A DNA stretch of 64,000 bases from Sulfuriferula nivalis (GTDB lineage Bacteria; Pseudomonadota; Gammaproteobacteria; Burkholderiales; Sulfuriferulaceae). Location: NCBI RefSeq assembly GCF_009937995.1, contig NZ_AP021881.1, positions 1,550,001-1,614,000 of the forward strand. The letters are read 5' to 3'. Positions within the stretch are counted from its first letter, which is position 1, and the number at the start of each line of letters is the position of its first letter. Below are positions 24,001 to 27,152 of the stretch, piece by piece. Made by a program: the position numbers and the translations under genes. The notes under the pieces were generated by a model, which did not search any database, was not told the origin of the DNA, and was given only the letters and a program-made list of their open reading frames with translations.

Positions 24001-24838
24001 CACCAACACCAGCACTGCCCGCGGCGCGATGATCGATGCGTTAAGCCTCATCGAAACCCTGCCGCAAAGTGCAAGCACCATATACGGCTTTACTGGCAGC
24101 CCGATCACCTTACCGCAGATCTCGGACCAACTGACAGCGAACGACCCTGGCCAGCTCATCACCACCCTGCAGGGCTTACCAGCAGGCACGGTAGTGAGCG
24201 ACGGCAAGAACAGCGTCACCATAAAGGGCGACGACACCGCATTCAACATTACCGGCTGGAACCTTAACAGCCTGACCCTGACCGTATCGACCAACCAGCA
24301 AGCAGGTGAGGGAGAGGATAACAACAATTGCACCACCCTCAACCTCCAGGTAGTCGCCACCAGCGTGGAATCAGCCAATGGATCCATGGCAAGCATAACG
24401 AAAAACATAACAGTACAACTGCTGAGCGGAAAAGCATGCGTCACACCAGTGGGTGTAAACCCCTATGTGAGCTACATCAACAACCCGTCCAGCACACAGA
24501 TACTGAAGCCACAGAGCAACCAGATCATCGTTGCAAGCGGGCTCGTACCCGTGAGCAGCCGTTACGCCATGACCGATCCGATGCAACAGTGGAGCACATT
24601 TATTGACCTGAATAATGATACGGACAGTGAACCGGATCAGGATAGAATCAAACCAGTATTGGACTGGCGTGCCAACCCGGAAGACTTCATCTTTGATGAT
24701 GGAGAGGGTGACAGGAAAGATGCCAGATCCAGCTGGTTGACTGGATTCCTCGGTGCAGACAAAACGACTGGGCAGGATGCGGCAACGCTGTGCAATCTGT
24801 CGGTGAGTCTGAATAAAGATGGTTCGAAGTCGCTGTGA
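2..24838 (+). CDS. Giant multidomain surface/secreted protein, copy A (5' end outside window)
   Basis: The frame is open from base 2, so the real start and any signal peptide lie upstream; at least 8,270 codons are present. Domains recognised by eye, in nucleotide positions: three CARDB-like domains (2-1310), PPC-like (1318-1625), IPT/TIG-like (1630-1910), unclassified segments, propeller-like (4230-5110), a low-complexity repeat (5940-9110), about nine putative-Ig domains with a WTP motif (9120-12010), a YD-like stretch (13016-13480), a dockerin-like EF-hand pair (13847-14000), a BIG2-like domain (14620-14890), ZU5-like (14900-15370), a second propeller (16130-17300), a hydrolase cassette (17323-19783), a metzincin motif (19967-19999), five tandem-95/cadherin-like repeats (20790-22140) and two jelly-roll-like domains (22555-23130, 23510-24060). 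Together they suggest an extracellular adhesin or matrix protein with cell-wall and protein-degrading modules. No RTX repeats, LPXTG motif or autotransporter barrel are visible and no secretion genes are nearby, so the export route is unknown. The giant-surface-protein class is secure; the role is inference. Confidence 0.9.
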   Translation, partial: ALTVNNITVSDPNPTAGETVTVTWTVTNTGTRATRVSGWYDGVYLSNGTSISSGDYSLIPPTYNAPIGAQLTQMPNDANGKQTYLQPGQSYTNSAVVTLPTSISGNYHIIVKASTDLMGSNEAGVYVPSDIRSGLDALCQYDPTGMGAVHAFQNEGTNVGNIALPITAVIPPFLQVSSIAVSSNGTTSSQQAINVTAGQSFTVNYTVANNGGATPSDQSNWNDLIYLSQDPNNLDLNHDTLLGYVAHTGGLTAAGTYSNTQTYTAPQKLNGTYYVWVVTNPANALGAGRAAVLETQADQVHNMASSAPLLIQMPPPADLVVQTVTAPTSAQVGDAVSLSYTVTNTSTNAANGSWSDAIYLSQDTTWSTSAILIGKVPQNGPLVSGASYTGTLNTTLPPLSEGNWHVIVRPDIYDNVGQATNGTVPSAEGNAISVTVPALTLGTPLSTTLSTGQGLEYKVDVAAGQTLRVNLDSTATDGNNEVYIKYGSIPTSSNYDAAYTQALSPSQQAIIPSTQAGTYYILIKSDSSPANTPVTISANLIPLSITSITPTSGGAATAANQYVTMDIYGAAFAAGAQVVLSRPGLFQIQPQSWQVLDATHIQATFNLSNVPYGQYDVEVINPDGTSVTQPYQYLVTQAIQPDVTVGIGGPAQLTPGASGIYTVSLQNLSNVNTPYVQFNVGATNMGVPDTNYGTSGDPLLQVLGVPYVTLASNIQGQPPGVPANNGGNNQAYGATPTDSTSLPTIQWSALTGAQDTTGFNMTPGFAFNLAGSGTIDQTFSVQTYPGLTAWLARDFNGLRTALYELHPDWAAQNLLANGPQDLDKIQSGLTKQYLSTDPDTGTNLTPDEVLSLSFMFNVFATATPLTRAQFITEQTAYADQMRTAILKDATAPIALQVLAANQTQWEQGWLAALETGGVLLPDGVAPPISTQPTVMSLNAMLATGILLQNGNQSYTTQASVLGFFQQVQKWYGSTGTYSGDPNSAVNALTGTASRDVFYPLTGTEAQATSPVTALPNAAGFVNPYSTAPNQFIDLNVFVLGGPSIAGDALQEYLSRIGALNGPGALNLLQYIKQATAVSATTAPVTVQGPSVTPNSQGVSYVPAGQSLPYTVSFQNTAATPVDQIRIVTQLDPSLNLSTVRLGDLHIGNLDVKIPADRAVFQGTFDYTTSNGFILSVSAGVDSTEHAITWLIQALDPNTGELLSSSALGLLLGSGSSAGTSSGYVSYTVQASPAAVSGASINTSATIAFNNAPPVTGNTVSYTLDATPPQTTLTAVASGTDASGNPTYNVSWNSTDDASGVKYVTVYVAEDGGNFMIWNDQVAGASGQAVFTGQAGHSYQFLAAAADNAGNSEAASITNAVLPSDGTAAQVAAGLGTTPSVSSTTAQTPQAPVDRTYPANAMFEQATQALPGPVSTTNPGDLQTVLAPMSLQSFASGFTSGAADIGAMAMVQLPDQTVLASAGPNGNQVFAYSKTGGQSTTPLFTLNAPILSMVLDNVGQLWVTTGDQLLQVDPVTGTVLQTFSGPGGEPLTQALAINPATGLIYVSSGNGIEIFNPNATDPSLIWQHFSNAKVTSLAFGPDGRLWGVQSTGATISNAEPHPTSNIISFPMTGYTAGQAQLEYTLAGTIDSITFGQSGTGLAGLLFASTSLPQQAIPQGGAAAPHESAVWMVELSSRKSLQLATGGTQGEAVVATSDGRLLVAQTNSIDQIAPAAPPHVTASSIPNGSLVALPMNEMSVTFDQNMWQGANGSDPTDPASVLNPNNYTLVSSDANNPLTFSPTSVSWNTATNSAFLNLPVLPTGTWTLQVSSSIASAYDVALANTYVSSFTTVLNFSSQVKLAFSNTRANQATGTVSYDISVTNIGSEDIHGPLTLIIDPGQYFGGSIANATQGAGGQSNLWTIDLTAALNAAGGVLSVGQTLAAQTVTVQPMAGNVGVVTGTGGLVKFDPTSDIYAMPYADTPPTISVVNDNGNSVTGTSTPTASTTETPAGTVVDADGSSVVTTNDGLGNVVSKTYSANGALVSEIWQKADGSSGANTFNADGSSAGTIKSVNGSSHTYTKDALGNATFTDIDSVGNQSDSGTVTVNTDGTTTTVTKYADGTSASVTLDAAGNGSLSHYGNNGALSASGTVSVSAAGVTTTSIQNVEGTSSIETDDGKGNVTITQYNAVSVKTSDSWQKADGSSGTDIYNVDGSSSGTTLNSDGTSSSYTDNGKGIVITSSYDTSGTLTGTITTTTTTNADSTNTVESDDGQGNVTTTQESASGIATSDTWKKSDSSSGTDTFNADGSSSGTTLNAVGTSSTYTNDGKGTIVTTDFNAAGIQTSQSTQSTIINADGSTTSYSNDGLGNISTTNYAANGVETSNTWQKSDGSSGMDAYNADGSSSGTTKNADGTSSSYINDGKGTLTTTYFNASGTQTSITTSVITTNADGSSTNVTNDGLDNITTTQYDVSGTMTSDAWVRAGGSSGTDTFNSDGSSSGTISNADGSSSTYTDDGAGNITTTLYSASSVKTGDIWQKADGSSGTDTFNSNGLSSGTTKNADGSSSSYTKDSQGNQTFIDYDTNSIETATGTITPNTDGTTTTVTTNADGASNSAMLASTGSGTKTYYNASQVITATATITVNSDGTSSIATAYANGTSSTESNDGQGNITTTLSDTTGKTLSDTWQKSDGSSGTDTFNADGSSSGATHNSDGTSSSYTNNGTGTVITTSFNAAGLQTTQTTSVTTKNADGSSTNVTHDSLGNITTTQYDASGNKTSDTWQKADGSSGTDTFNADGSSLGFTKNADGSSSTYTNDGKGNTTAVTFNASGVQTGSSAQNADGSASSSTINADGTSSKTTNDGTGNIITIQYDASGKETSDTWKMTDGSSGSDTFNADGSSRGNTINADKSSKSYTDDGKGTVITLQLDSDSVQIDKATAISTKNADGSMSTIAHDTNGLVTTTQYDAKGNKLSDVWQKADGSSGADTFNVDGSSTGTTQNADGTASSYVNDGQGALGTTDYNAVGVKVSYSWNKSDGSSGSETYNADGSIVSSTHNAASSTAATAVPGTAQLSDASVGKSWTVSLGANSSSDAQFFWQLVQAPAGVTLTPSTTIAPGATGGYSNQATLSWTPTAGNLADNTIVVRVQDGRGGVIYSTYSVHVAGGNNPPVIAPIAVVSATEGQAISIPVSVFDADGYPVTVTVRNLPSGATYDAINGQINWTPTYNQAGTYNNITIVANDGKTTATQSFNITIAQGFANPILNPIPAQTLSEGTSFGLQLYGSMPGGMTKADGSTISLSYSAPMLPGGATLDPNTGWLSWTPDYASAGLVTVPITLIATYTPTDGSQPTTTSVTQNLTMTVLATPVAPQFAPVQTYFTLAGQPLQVSVFAFDPANPNFEPAIQNGQGSPDTPANGTPSVTYQVTGLPTGATFDSAAAMINWQPDYTQAGTYNVSVTATSDGDGTGVSLSTTTTIPVVVELVTLAPVITQISNASLAEGSTLSIPVSAGDPSGNPVTLSVSGLPSFATFTQTDTGQFASGTLSFAPGTHQRGDYTITVTASDNGGGDPSKVQSSATTFVLSATSLTEPPVLTAPQQVVAVAGQTLLVPLSATDMDQDPLTFAAQGLPPGATIVQGTQYGQAYLQWTPAANATPGNYNVSLTITDSGLPPANTPLPTDFVAVPNVVAADLNIVLKASNTAPQVLQVQTNGQTVADQTGHPGTTLVSASEGQPVSVNLLAVDPDGDVLNWTANSLPPGMTMTQTAGSNGQAQLVLNWTPGLLASQSATSGNPNGVYTMTVTAGDGMAQAVQTIQFTVAHVSQPPVILPLPTQIVNEGNTLGFNLNASVADGSTPILSMVQDANTPAGASFDPKTGYFEWTPDANTVNELGAASKTYAFTFSATNGPNTVYQTVQVQVVHVDRAPQIFVSNHSLLVGQSFSLAVLKGGVASSTNASDTIVVNDLDGIAQTQALTVAFSNLPAGATYDAQNGFVNWTPGPGQAGSYQVKANVTDSFGTTSTYTFTLRVEADASANAPTISINTTPSMAVQPGASVLTTVRATAFANIASIQVQIEGSAIGDASWTDVQLNGAGQVSLTPIAPGIVSIRVIATDADGNTSTKIGSILVADPNADKAPALSWGGALVGNWGSDGNNLPPMVVTQPALLQAQISDVQLMGWQLQIAQAGTNQWSTVASQQDSATVATGLVDLATIDPSMFANGIYELRLTAQNLIGGLSEIDSRIEINSTTKSLTQATATDATFQLGSHSFALTRTLPVNVNNSNDMGNWQLPVLSTQLSSDQPATDSQGGTAAWTAGAQVWLQVPGSLTNANTPTQYLNFTLGTSSQPLSNAPGAPVVVNPVFGTSNGWTLSAINVDANGNPMPGQVNLQTEGSKLYDEVTGMPWQPTAFQLTGLDGTQYQLDASGNVNSITFTDGQQWQVGSSGIALVGNDPTQRIDFMRNGAGQITSVTGPVVNTNNTLNPSSDQTIVYEYDRQGRLELARQLGSTGFGTTYGYNTDGSLITAPITANLGEAANWITTGANAVANPTNTWNGTLSSTPVNLSYFVGDSEIASTIKTEGAVGAVILAVQTQGVNVSLNVAGATVLGTSSIGNVTTTLISVTSAGMKLLSLTGTGAGSLSISVAGDMNHDGTVDGTDSALLSSAIAANNPNADLLGNGQIGSADTELLDANYGFAAALAPQAIPQSGALITTHENLTASVSLASVAQDYEGNPIFWTIVGATNGTASISVDGKSLVFNPTAGYTGPATVTLLADDGFAVSSPITVNVNVSAAKLVALHLSDLSSLQPGQSASLHVTADFTDQTGVSLDGSSGYYNVIAQSLAPLGYVGPTVVTMNSAGTVITDLNQGSAMLTVSHTDASGETVQTAEAFNTNSQGNTAFNPDLYPTALTLVPGGTRQIKDVNSIGVANAINLDFPVGTQYVSSDNSIATVDSNGLITGLKAGKVIISVIHLTTDTTGQNIGQSNITLNVQAAQLVDNSGTSAPASIVVSAANGGAVADATGETVLIGAGALAQDTPVSINQVDVNNLQTATGMAAPAASILQTVGAFHLDMGATGTQIPVQLAVPMQGSSALAAGTEVYFFRKGTVLQPDGSTQNTWWLVDNGYVGADGVARTASLPMPGVSVSGDYAVCATLPGVISNPYLSIAGDIGAATGAIMSSVGLGVSFGINAGMATLDIVGIMLSSSSINVSAYHFGVPQFSTITIPPGVPYTLNLGDILPPVAAPNGGSVSSPNITTASVDSSGNLNFTLDNASPGQYVGTLALRAIYSDGTYYQLPNTFAGAAASISVAPPAGIAVGSVSWQVVRLISTSQYTGDGSLTDSPPMEFAGNTVNFTPALYIAATLTRTGINFTNENGAIIGQANLAKDATLLNQLGTNNLDGTYLTGEKVQPVVISDDRTRCYVGGKGVIYEIDTITDQLIATITVPAGKNISSLATYGNLLFIGEGQSWGSGASSDRLLAMDIGVGSSTEYKIVTLQNSGVESSPRGVSGMAISADGSTLVVATPIGENAYGRSESGAAKGNVLVFDLNTFDFATGKIAAPVIAALPGDGISGKSPQTVTATSNPDQFLISDIQDYGRGLATLVITRDGNGTITGAAMNAIHMSQPGDAIKIDRLDIQRAQSAVLVTVGGIQYAIVADDNNPWNDPYFTAMFEVPYFLYPPYGPPIAYGGSVSAKHVAVGGKLGIIQDPFGTPVYLGATLPLAGYGIDNLSVSPDNNVLIGQLNGGYSQPYQSQANPNQSVAWNVNTLIQAAVANYNTGTSLTNHIKVDPSAQQVIPGAGFIAGTMFDKLSVSASATGNMGDVVGIDLRLQAAMQLLIAGANSNYPDSPKLSPTQIDELKAAVAANTPLVNLPNIKDDPLQKIVQNRMDQLTNFTIEMKDLKTLTNTSSQMQLVTTASGNSIPYSRKAIDSTTPDGLKTDTFSHSGILFFAPNITPDDENLLRMGKTLDDKPTQTFYFNFDDVLKQSASGYASVKAQDYAHASNTFFGDRPLNDPGYSPFALMGAVGDKQENDVLDVYRVEQRLAYLGFPAMGASDAAGLPTQANNQIQDFKVNGVWGRSESLAANLFSDVVTYTGGQRQLAPHTKNRSAYFSGLYAIADSFVIKADGSFNSSAWTSTPGAFTTWLNAYNAPHWMNIGPQMQFQNGVAQASYSIAGWNNLQIGQRAESYGTSWMRDLMVSKQYASPTLVQSESLFNGGVDANQGFTPFEHATHDLGMAFDLGVSNYIGGGAQGRQNEPMIPSIAHLATGSWNIANAVNNSALLSAIQTPPAQKNDQVSALRDFLSLYAVTQRDGWAALAQHVVNGTAVLSDLFGNGTQSGGLISSFIIGGTGTQNPYTNIHKVLKSLGIATSPNVINHNSHFHIYLRIPTAVGIDTTQHLLADGSSASTTDLATPIATLQTAAQGLLGYAQTITNTGEELMFTMDVPYVPAQNAPIVMAQAAAPGASATPQPDYILKDCQEVSSSPPSWSAMRSVDPAGALQDYIENYQVHHAIDLATIKNITLLKGTTHGTLSAEVDTAGFTSYYYDPVPGYDGKDRAVFMVEYQGKLYKIVINLVVSILVDEHDGTPPVCPPPTLIKVNGKPVSGSSSLSTGITVTVADLPGGAVGQTTGTSITLDTNAAGYGWYVDPNPAANTDFLPTSNPDVWMAKAGSAAAGKMDMLSVLLHEYGHALGLDHSANPNDFMAPDLQPGERRLPSAAELAQLSQFATQLASGNSTPNNPTSPTLPVGAALSALLIGRLRRTDYGAWSPVIDNVQIPAPIPKLELAINPTLVGLGSPVGWTTQGKVTTDSTGTATLKNSTNADAQLSQAFNITSQDHYIEFTVANGLQQTGTGPADAFEVALDNAVTGTALVGTDGLTNSDSLLNIQADGTTHTASSVYKSVNADGTTTYVIDLQSALGSGAVTSAPAALSFDLIGFGNSQSQVSIRDIQLLQTPLALNEKLSTNEDAAVNINPLAANPIAAGTTPQLNITQQPANGMLTQNADGSYAFVPNTHFFGTDSFQYSYTVNGQTSNVATVNITVNEVAYPPVGANSSAAATAGKPYTFDPLAGAADINGNAMTAVLDTPPANGTIAQNADGTWTYTASASYVGPDSMVYHIADGQANSTPITASFTVQPAHHAPVASDSVVQLQENGSLLINLANYGVDEDGNPMTGSVTAQPINGTLTQNTDGTYTYTPAAGYYGHDSLNFVLSDAYLSSQQATLTLDVTPVLANSSLSLNEAGSILFNPTASQNPSAPLTASVIAQPANGTILVNADGTWTYTPKVPFYGVDSFSYQVNDGTDNSNVATVNLSIVHPAPVLANSSATLNEDASLNLNLTANVVDVPGYTLSTQIGTQPAHGIVTQNADGTWTYTPKQYFFGTDTFTYAVSDGVASSNLATVQLTVNKIEIAPTAANSVVTGTENTPLVLTWGNFAVNDVNGDPVSIVISALPAAGQLQSLQADGSWAAVAVGATFNQAAIDAGSLRFVPEQYASGGPGYSLVGDGNMHQTYAAFGYTATDGILNSNAALVNINITAVATAPTLALGPLSATRQLFDTSWEDAPGSTTNLQPVLVKGSVLDGWSLITQHHQHWKHRGGFEMWTSGDKMKAANGQTYAVSAAAGDGSKFLELSGANDETHSQTLGISRQVSTVAGDTYALSFDLAGQPGFDAGAASISILLDGKQIASFDPTSPDAALNWQHANISFVGNGSPQTISIVTTHSCGDDRAAGTMLDNIALSQIQPLDTGNQGNSIALQSIKAALIDTDGSETLQLALSGMPMGSILTDGTNSYTTTAAQPVANITGWNTGTLSITPPADYNGTLTLQITATAAESVGGSTASVSQNLTVAVDAIAQTPTLTLSPPTDSVSRSLISTSWEDVNNTGSGATVITNTQLDGWRILPVAGKMKAAFEVWRNGDLMSNAQGKTQSVQDASSAGQQWLGLTNGVGTRYQSPGIAQSINTIAGAQYTFSLDYAGQLGLTSANTQIGVYLDGQLLGNYSNTSINSLNWQTLNYSFKGDGATHTLSVQLINGTNTSTARGAMIDALSLIETLPQSASTIYGFTGSPITLPQISDQLTANDPGQLITTLQGLPAGTVVSDGKNSVTIKGDDTAFNITGWNLNSLTLTVSTNQQAGEGEDNNNCTTLNLQVVATSVESANGSMASITKNITVQLLSGKACVTPVGVNPYVSYINNPSSTQILKPQSNQIIVASGLVPVSSRYAMTDPMQQWSTFIDLNNDTDSEPDQDRIKPVLDWRANPEDFIFDDGEGDRKDARSSWLTGFLGADKTTGQDAATLCNLSVSLNKDGSKSL
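5940..9110 (+). repeat. Degenerate Gly/Ser/Thr/Asn/Asp repeat inside the giant protein
   Basis: About 1,050 residues are built from degenerate repeats. A W-x-K-x-D-G-S-S-G core (for example WQKADGSSG) occurs about 11 times. Between the cores lie NADGSS, SSYTNDGKG and TTTQYDASG elements. The larger period varies; one core-to-core distance is 94 residues. The composition and the regular DG/NDG turns resemble YD/Rhs-type or beta-solenoid repeats, but the canonical YD motif is not consistent here. The likely role is a long rigid stalk. The DNA copies have diverged, so this is an old repeat and not a recent expansion. Confidence 0.8.
13016..17322 (+). repeat. Left homology arm, copy A (same as 27198-31504)
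   Basis: This 4.3 kb segment matches 27198-31504 at a constant offset of 14,182 bases. I saw no difference wherever I compared them, and the translations align without gaps. Similarity starts sharply at a GGCTGG sequence and stops sharply after GCTGGGAC, where the cassettes begin. It encodes the YD-like stretch, the dockerin-like pair, BIG2-like, ZU5-like and the second propeller. Confidence 0.9.
17323..19783 (+). other. Variable cassette A: peptidoglycan-binding-like plus M15-type peptidase-like domain
   Basis: This part of the giant gene differs from the equivalent part of copy B, although the flanks match. It encodes a domain resembling a peptidoglycan-binding fold (VYRVEQRLAYLG near 18020). 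A segment follows with the two zinc signatures of D,D-peptidase/Hedgehog folds: H-x2-H-x3-G-x-A-x-D, seen as ATHDLGMAFD (about 18599-18628), and a closing H-x-H, seen as SHFHIYL (19045-19065). This suggests cleavage of peptidoglycan peptides, in line with family M15. A short linker and a beta-rich tail close the cassette before the metzincin domain. The assignment is by motif only; the spacing of all ligands was not verified against a structure. Confidence 0.65.
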
Positions 24839-24930
24839 GCGAGAGGAAGAGGCTGGGGGTGTCGAGCGAATTGCTTGGATCCGTTGAATATTCCAAGAGA
24901 CGCTCGGAGTCCTTCAGTTCAGTTCGCTCT
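19784..24930 (+). repeat. Right homology arm, copy A (same as 35013-40159)
   Basis: This 5.1 kb segment matches 35013-40159 at a constant offset of 15,229 and runs past the stop codon into the 3' untranslated DNA. It encodes the metzincin motif H-E-x2-H-x2-G-x2-H (HEYGHALGLDH at 19967-19999), the tandem-95 repeats, both jelly-roll-like domains and the C-terminal tail. Confidence 0.9.
24863..24906 (+). terminator. Stem-loop after giant gene copy A
   Basis: CGAGCG (24863-24868) pairs with CGCTCG (24901-24906), and CTTGGA (24874-24879) pairs with TCCAAG (24892-24897). This gives a two-part hairpin 25 bases after the stop codon. There is no run of T after it, so it may stabilise the transcript end and need not be an intrinsic terminator. 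The same hairpin follows copy B at 40092-40135. Confidence 0.45.
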
Positions 24931-25159
24931 TGGCTGGTCGAACACGGTAAATTTGTTCTTATGAAGTTTATCCATAAAATCAACAAAAGCAGATTATTCT
25001 GTACGGCAAAGGAATCAATGAGTTACAAGGAGAACAAATTTGCCCTGGCTGGTCGAAGGCTTAGCCTTGAACGGATTGACTCAGTGTGTCCTTAAGCATC
25101 AACCCGAATGAAGCAGAGAGTTTACAGTGCAGGCTCAAGAAGTATCGCGAGAGGATTTT

Positions 25160-25230
25160 ATGTACAAGAATAATTATTTGCACCCACGCACGTTAATATT
25201 GATTCATGTCATTGCACTGCTTTTGATCGT
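25160..25230 (+). pseudogene. Truncated 5' end of the propeller lipoprotein-like gene (copy A)
   Basis: The first 23-24 codons, preceded by the same GAGAGG ribosome site, match the gene at 40274 except for one change (His for Asp after LILI). After base 25230 the sequence is unrelated and the frame soon becomes meaningless. This is the right-hand end of the duplicated unit, left behind when the second copy was made. The intergenic DNA before it (24942-25056) carries 115 bases that copy B lacks. Confidence 0.8.
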
Positions 25231-25749
25231 CGGCAACCGAATGTGTTGTAATGGCCGCCAAGAGTGTTGCCATGCAGGTATTCCAGAATATCCATTTCAT
25301 AAAATAAGCCCCAATCAATTATGTTAAATGGCGTTCTTTATCTTCTATTCCTACTTCTTTTATTTTCTTCTATGTTCGTAGTTGCAAGAAAAGTTACTTT
25401 GAATTAGATGTCACATGCGACCGACCGATTGTGGCCAATTGTTACTGGTCACAACAGTCTGCTTTCTTGCTGGATATTTTATACCGCGACCTGCAGCTGA
25501 TGGCACACAGCCGTCCATCGACCTGCGTGATATCCTACCTGAAAGTCGAACTTCAAGCCCGTAAAGATTTTGAAAGTGATTCAGCCCAAACAAACTGGGT
25601 TGCTTGTATCGTATCTGCAGGGTGGCTGGTTTATATCGTAACGGGTGGCGGTTTTGCGATTGGATTCGCTGGCGGGTTTCAATTGGAATTACTGGCGGGT
25701 TTGGGGTGTAATATGCATAGAAAAGTTCGGCTTGAACTTCAGTAAAACC
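25231..25749. other. Breakpoint DNA with no clear gene; three TGGCGG(G/T)TTT repeats
   Basis: No convincing gene is present. A 104-codon frame at 25431-25745 has no recognisable domain and poor initiation context. TGGCGG(G/T)TTT occurs three times in direct orientation at 25646, 25670 and 25693, about 24 bases apart. Two more copies with the same spacing lie at 46351 and 46375. Such phased end repeats are reminiscent of an insertion-sequence end, but no transposase is visible. Confidence 0.4.
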
Positions 25750-25836
25750 ATCGGCACTGATATCGGCAGAACTATCGCGTTATCTCATGCTAACTATTTA
25801 ATTATTTATGGACTATAATCGGCACAGTCATCGGCA
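25750..25836 (+). promoter_or_regulatory. Fic promoter with four ATCGGCA direct repeats
   Basis: ATCGGCA occurs at 25750, 25762, 25818 and 25830, in two pairs, each pair spaced 12 bases start to start. A TATAAT hexamer at 25814-25819 overlaps the third copy. The arrangement (direct repeats on both sides of and over a -10 box, close to the gene) suggests an operator for a regulator, possibly the winged-helix end of the Fic protein itself. The repeat positions are seen directly; the role is inferred. Confidence 0.5.
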
Positions 25837-25854
25837 AATATAGAGGGAAAAGTG

Positions 25855-27150
25855 ATGGAACTATACGACGACCCAGCTCAGATGGAACCGCTAGTTATCG
25901 ATAGCTCTCGACCTGCCTACGATGCGCTAATCGGGCTTGCTCACGAGCTGTCAGAAGCTTCTGCCTGCTTGGATGCTGCACTCGCTCCAGCGACCGCGAA
26001 AAGTCTCTCTGAGCTTGTCTCGGGGATGAACTGTTACTACTCGAACTTGATCGAGGGTCATCACACCCTACCAATTGATATCGAGAAAGCACTGTTCGAA
26101 GTAAAGGAGCAGGTAGCACAACAGGACTTGCAGAATCTTGCAGTTGCTCACATCGAGGCTGATCGATGGGCAAAATCACAGTCGCTCAACAAAAGCTCTC
26201 TACTACCCTTTATCCTCGAAGTTCACCAACGCTTCTGCGAGCGCTTGCCGAAGGAAATGCTGAAGCTCAAGGACGGGAGCTACATGGATCCTGGAATATT
26301 CCGTGAGAGAGATGTCAGTGTAGGCATACATGTAGCACCAAGAGCAGACATGCTTAATCGCTTCTTGGAACGCTTCACAGAGGTTTACGGTCTCCGCCTC
26401 GAATGGTCAAAAAAAGGAGGAATAAGCAAATTAGACGGCATTCTTACAACTTTCGCAGCCCATCATCGAATTGTGTGGATTCACCCTTTTCTTGACGGAA
26501 ACGGTCGCGTTGCGCGGATCACCATCGACGCAATGCTCCGAGAATGTGGCGTAAATTGCGCATGTCTGTGGTCGATATCCAGAGGGTTCGCGAAAACAGC
26601 GGAAGAATACAAGGCGAAACTGGCTGGAGCCGACCAGCCTAGAATGGGCGATCTTGATGGACGTGGAAACCTGTCCGAAAAACGGCTGGCAGAGTTTTGT
26701 GAGTACGCCATGCAAACAGCCATTGATCAGGCAAAATTCATGGCTCGGATGTTCGCACTCGACAACTTCAGGTTCAGAGCCGAACATTTTTTCCAGAAAG
26801 TGCGGTTCGACCTCAAACCTGAGTCTGCATACCTCTTCATCCATGCCTTCGCTACTGGAGAGTTTGAGCGCATGGAGGCAAGCCGTCTCACCGGCCTTCC
26901 AGAAAGGACAGCGAGAGACGTGCTTAACGCGCTCGTCATCGAAGGATTTCTTGTCTCAGATACTCCGCGAGGAAAGGTTCGAGTCGGATTTCCTATGCAT
27001 GCTCTCGGGTCTCTATTGCCTAACCTCTATCCAGCAGGTGATCTTGACGTGGATCCACAAGCGCTAAGACAGCTTATCAAAGCAGACAAAGCAGACAAAG
27101 CCAGTGCTGCTGCGAGAAATGTGCTTGTTCACAATATGAAGATTAAGTAG
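25855..27150 (+). CDS. Fic-family AMP-transferase with N-terminal inhibitory helix and winged-helix end
   Basis: Fic proteins usually move AMP from ATP to hydroxyl side chains of target proteins. The active-site motif HPFLDGNGR is at residues 210-218, followed by the expected Arg at 221. An S-x3-E-G inhibitory motif (SNLIEG, 63-68) marks a class II, self-inhibited Fic. The C-terminal part (about 330-390) looks like a winged-helix DNA-binding domain, as in many stand-alone Fic proteins. I chose the ATG at 25855 because GAGGG at 25843-25847 sits seven bases upstream; a GTG one codon earlier is possible. The gene is alone, without an obvious antitoxin, and fills the gap between the two adhesin copies. 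Target unknown. Confidence 0.9.
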   Translation: MELYDDPAQMEPLVIDSSRPAYDALIGLAHELSEASACLDAALAPATAKSLSELVSGMNCYYSNLIEGHHTLPIDIEKALFEVKEQVAQQDLQNLAVAHIEADRWAKSQSLNKSSLLPFILEVHQRFCERLPKEMLKLKDGSYMDPGIFRERDVSVGIHVAPRADMLNRFLERFTEVYGLRLEWSKKGGISKLDGILTTFAAHHRIVWIHPFLDGNGRVARITIDAMLRECGVNCACLWSISRGFAKTAEEYKAKLAGADQPRMGDLDGRGNLSEKRLAEFCEYAMQTAIDQAKFMARMFALDNFRFRAEHFFQKVRFDLKPESAYLFIHAFATGEFERMEASRLTGLPERTARDVLNALVIEGFLVSDTPRGKVRVGFPMHALGSLLPNLYPAGDLDVDPQALRQLIKADKADKASAAARNVLVHNMKIK

Positions 27151-27152
27151 CG

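Noticed and set aside
25431-25745. 104-codon plus-strand frame between the duplication edge and Fic
   Set aside because: Low-complexity Gly-rich end translated from TGGCGG repeats, no domain and no ribosome site.
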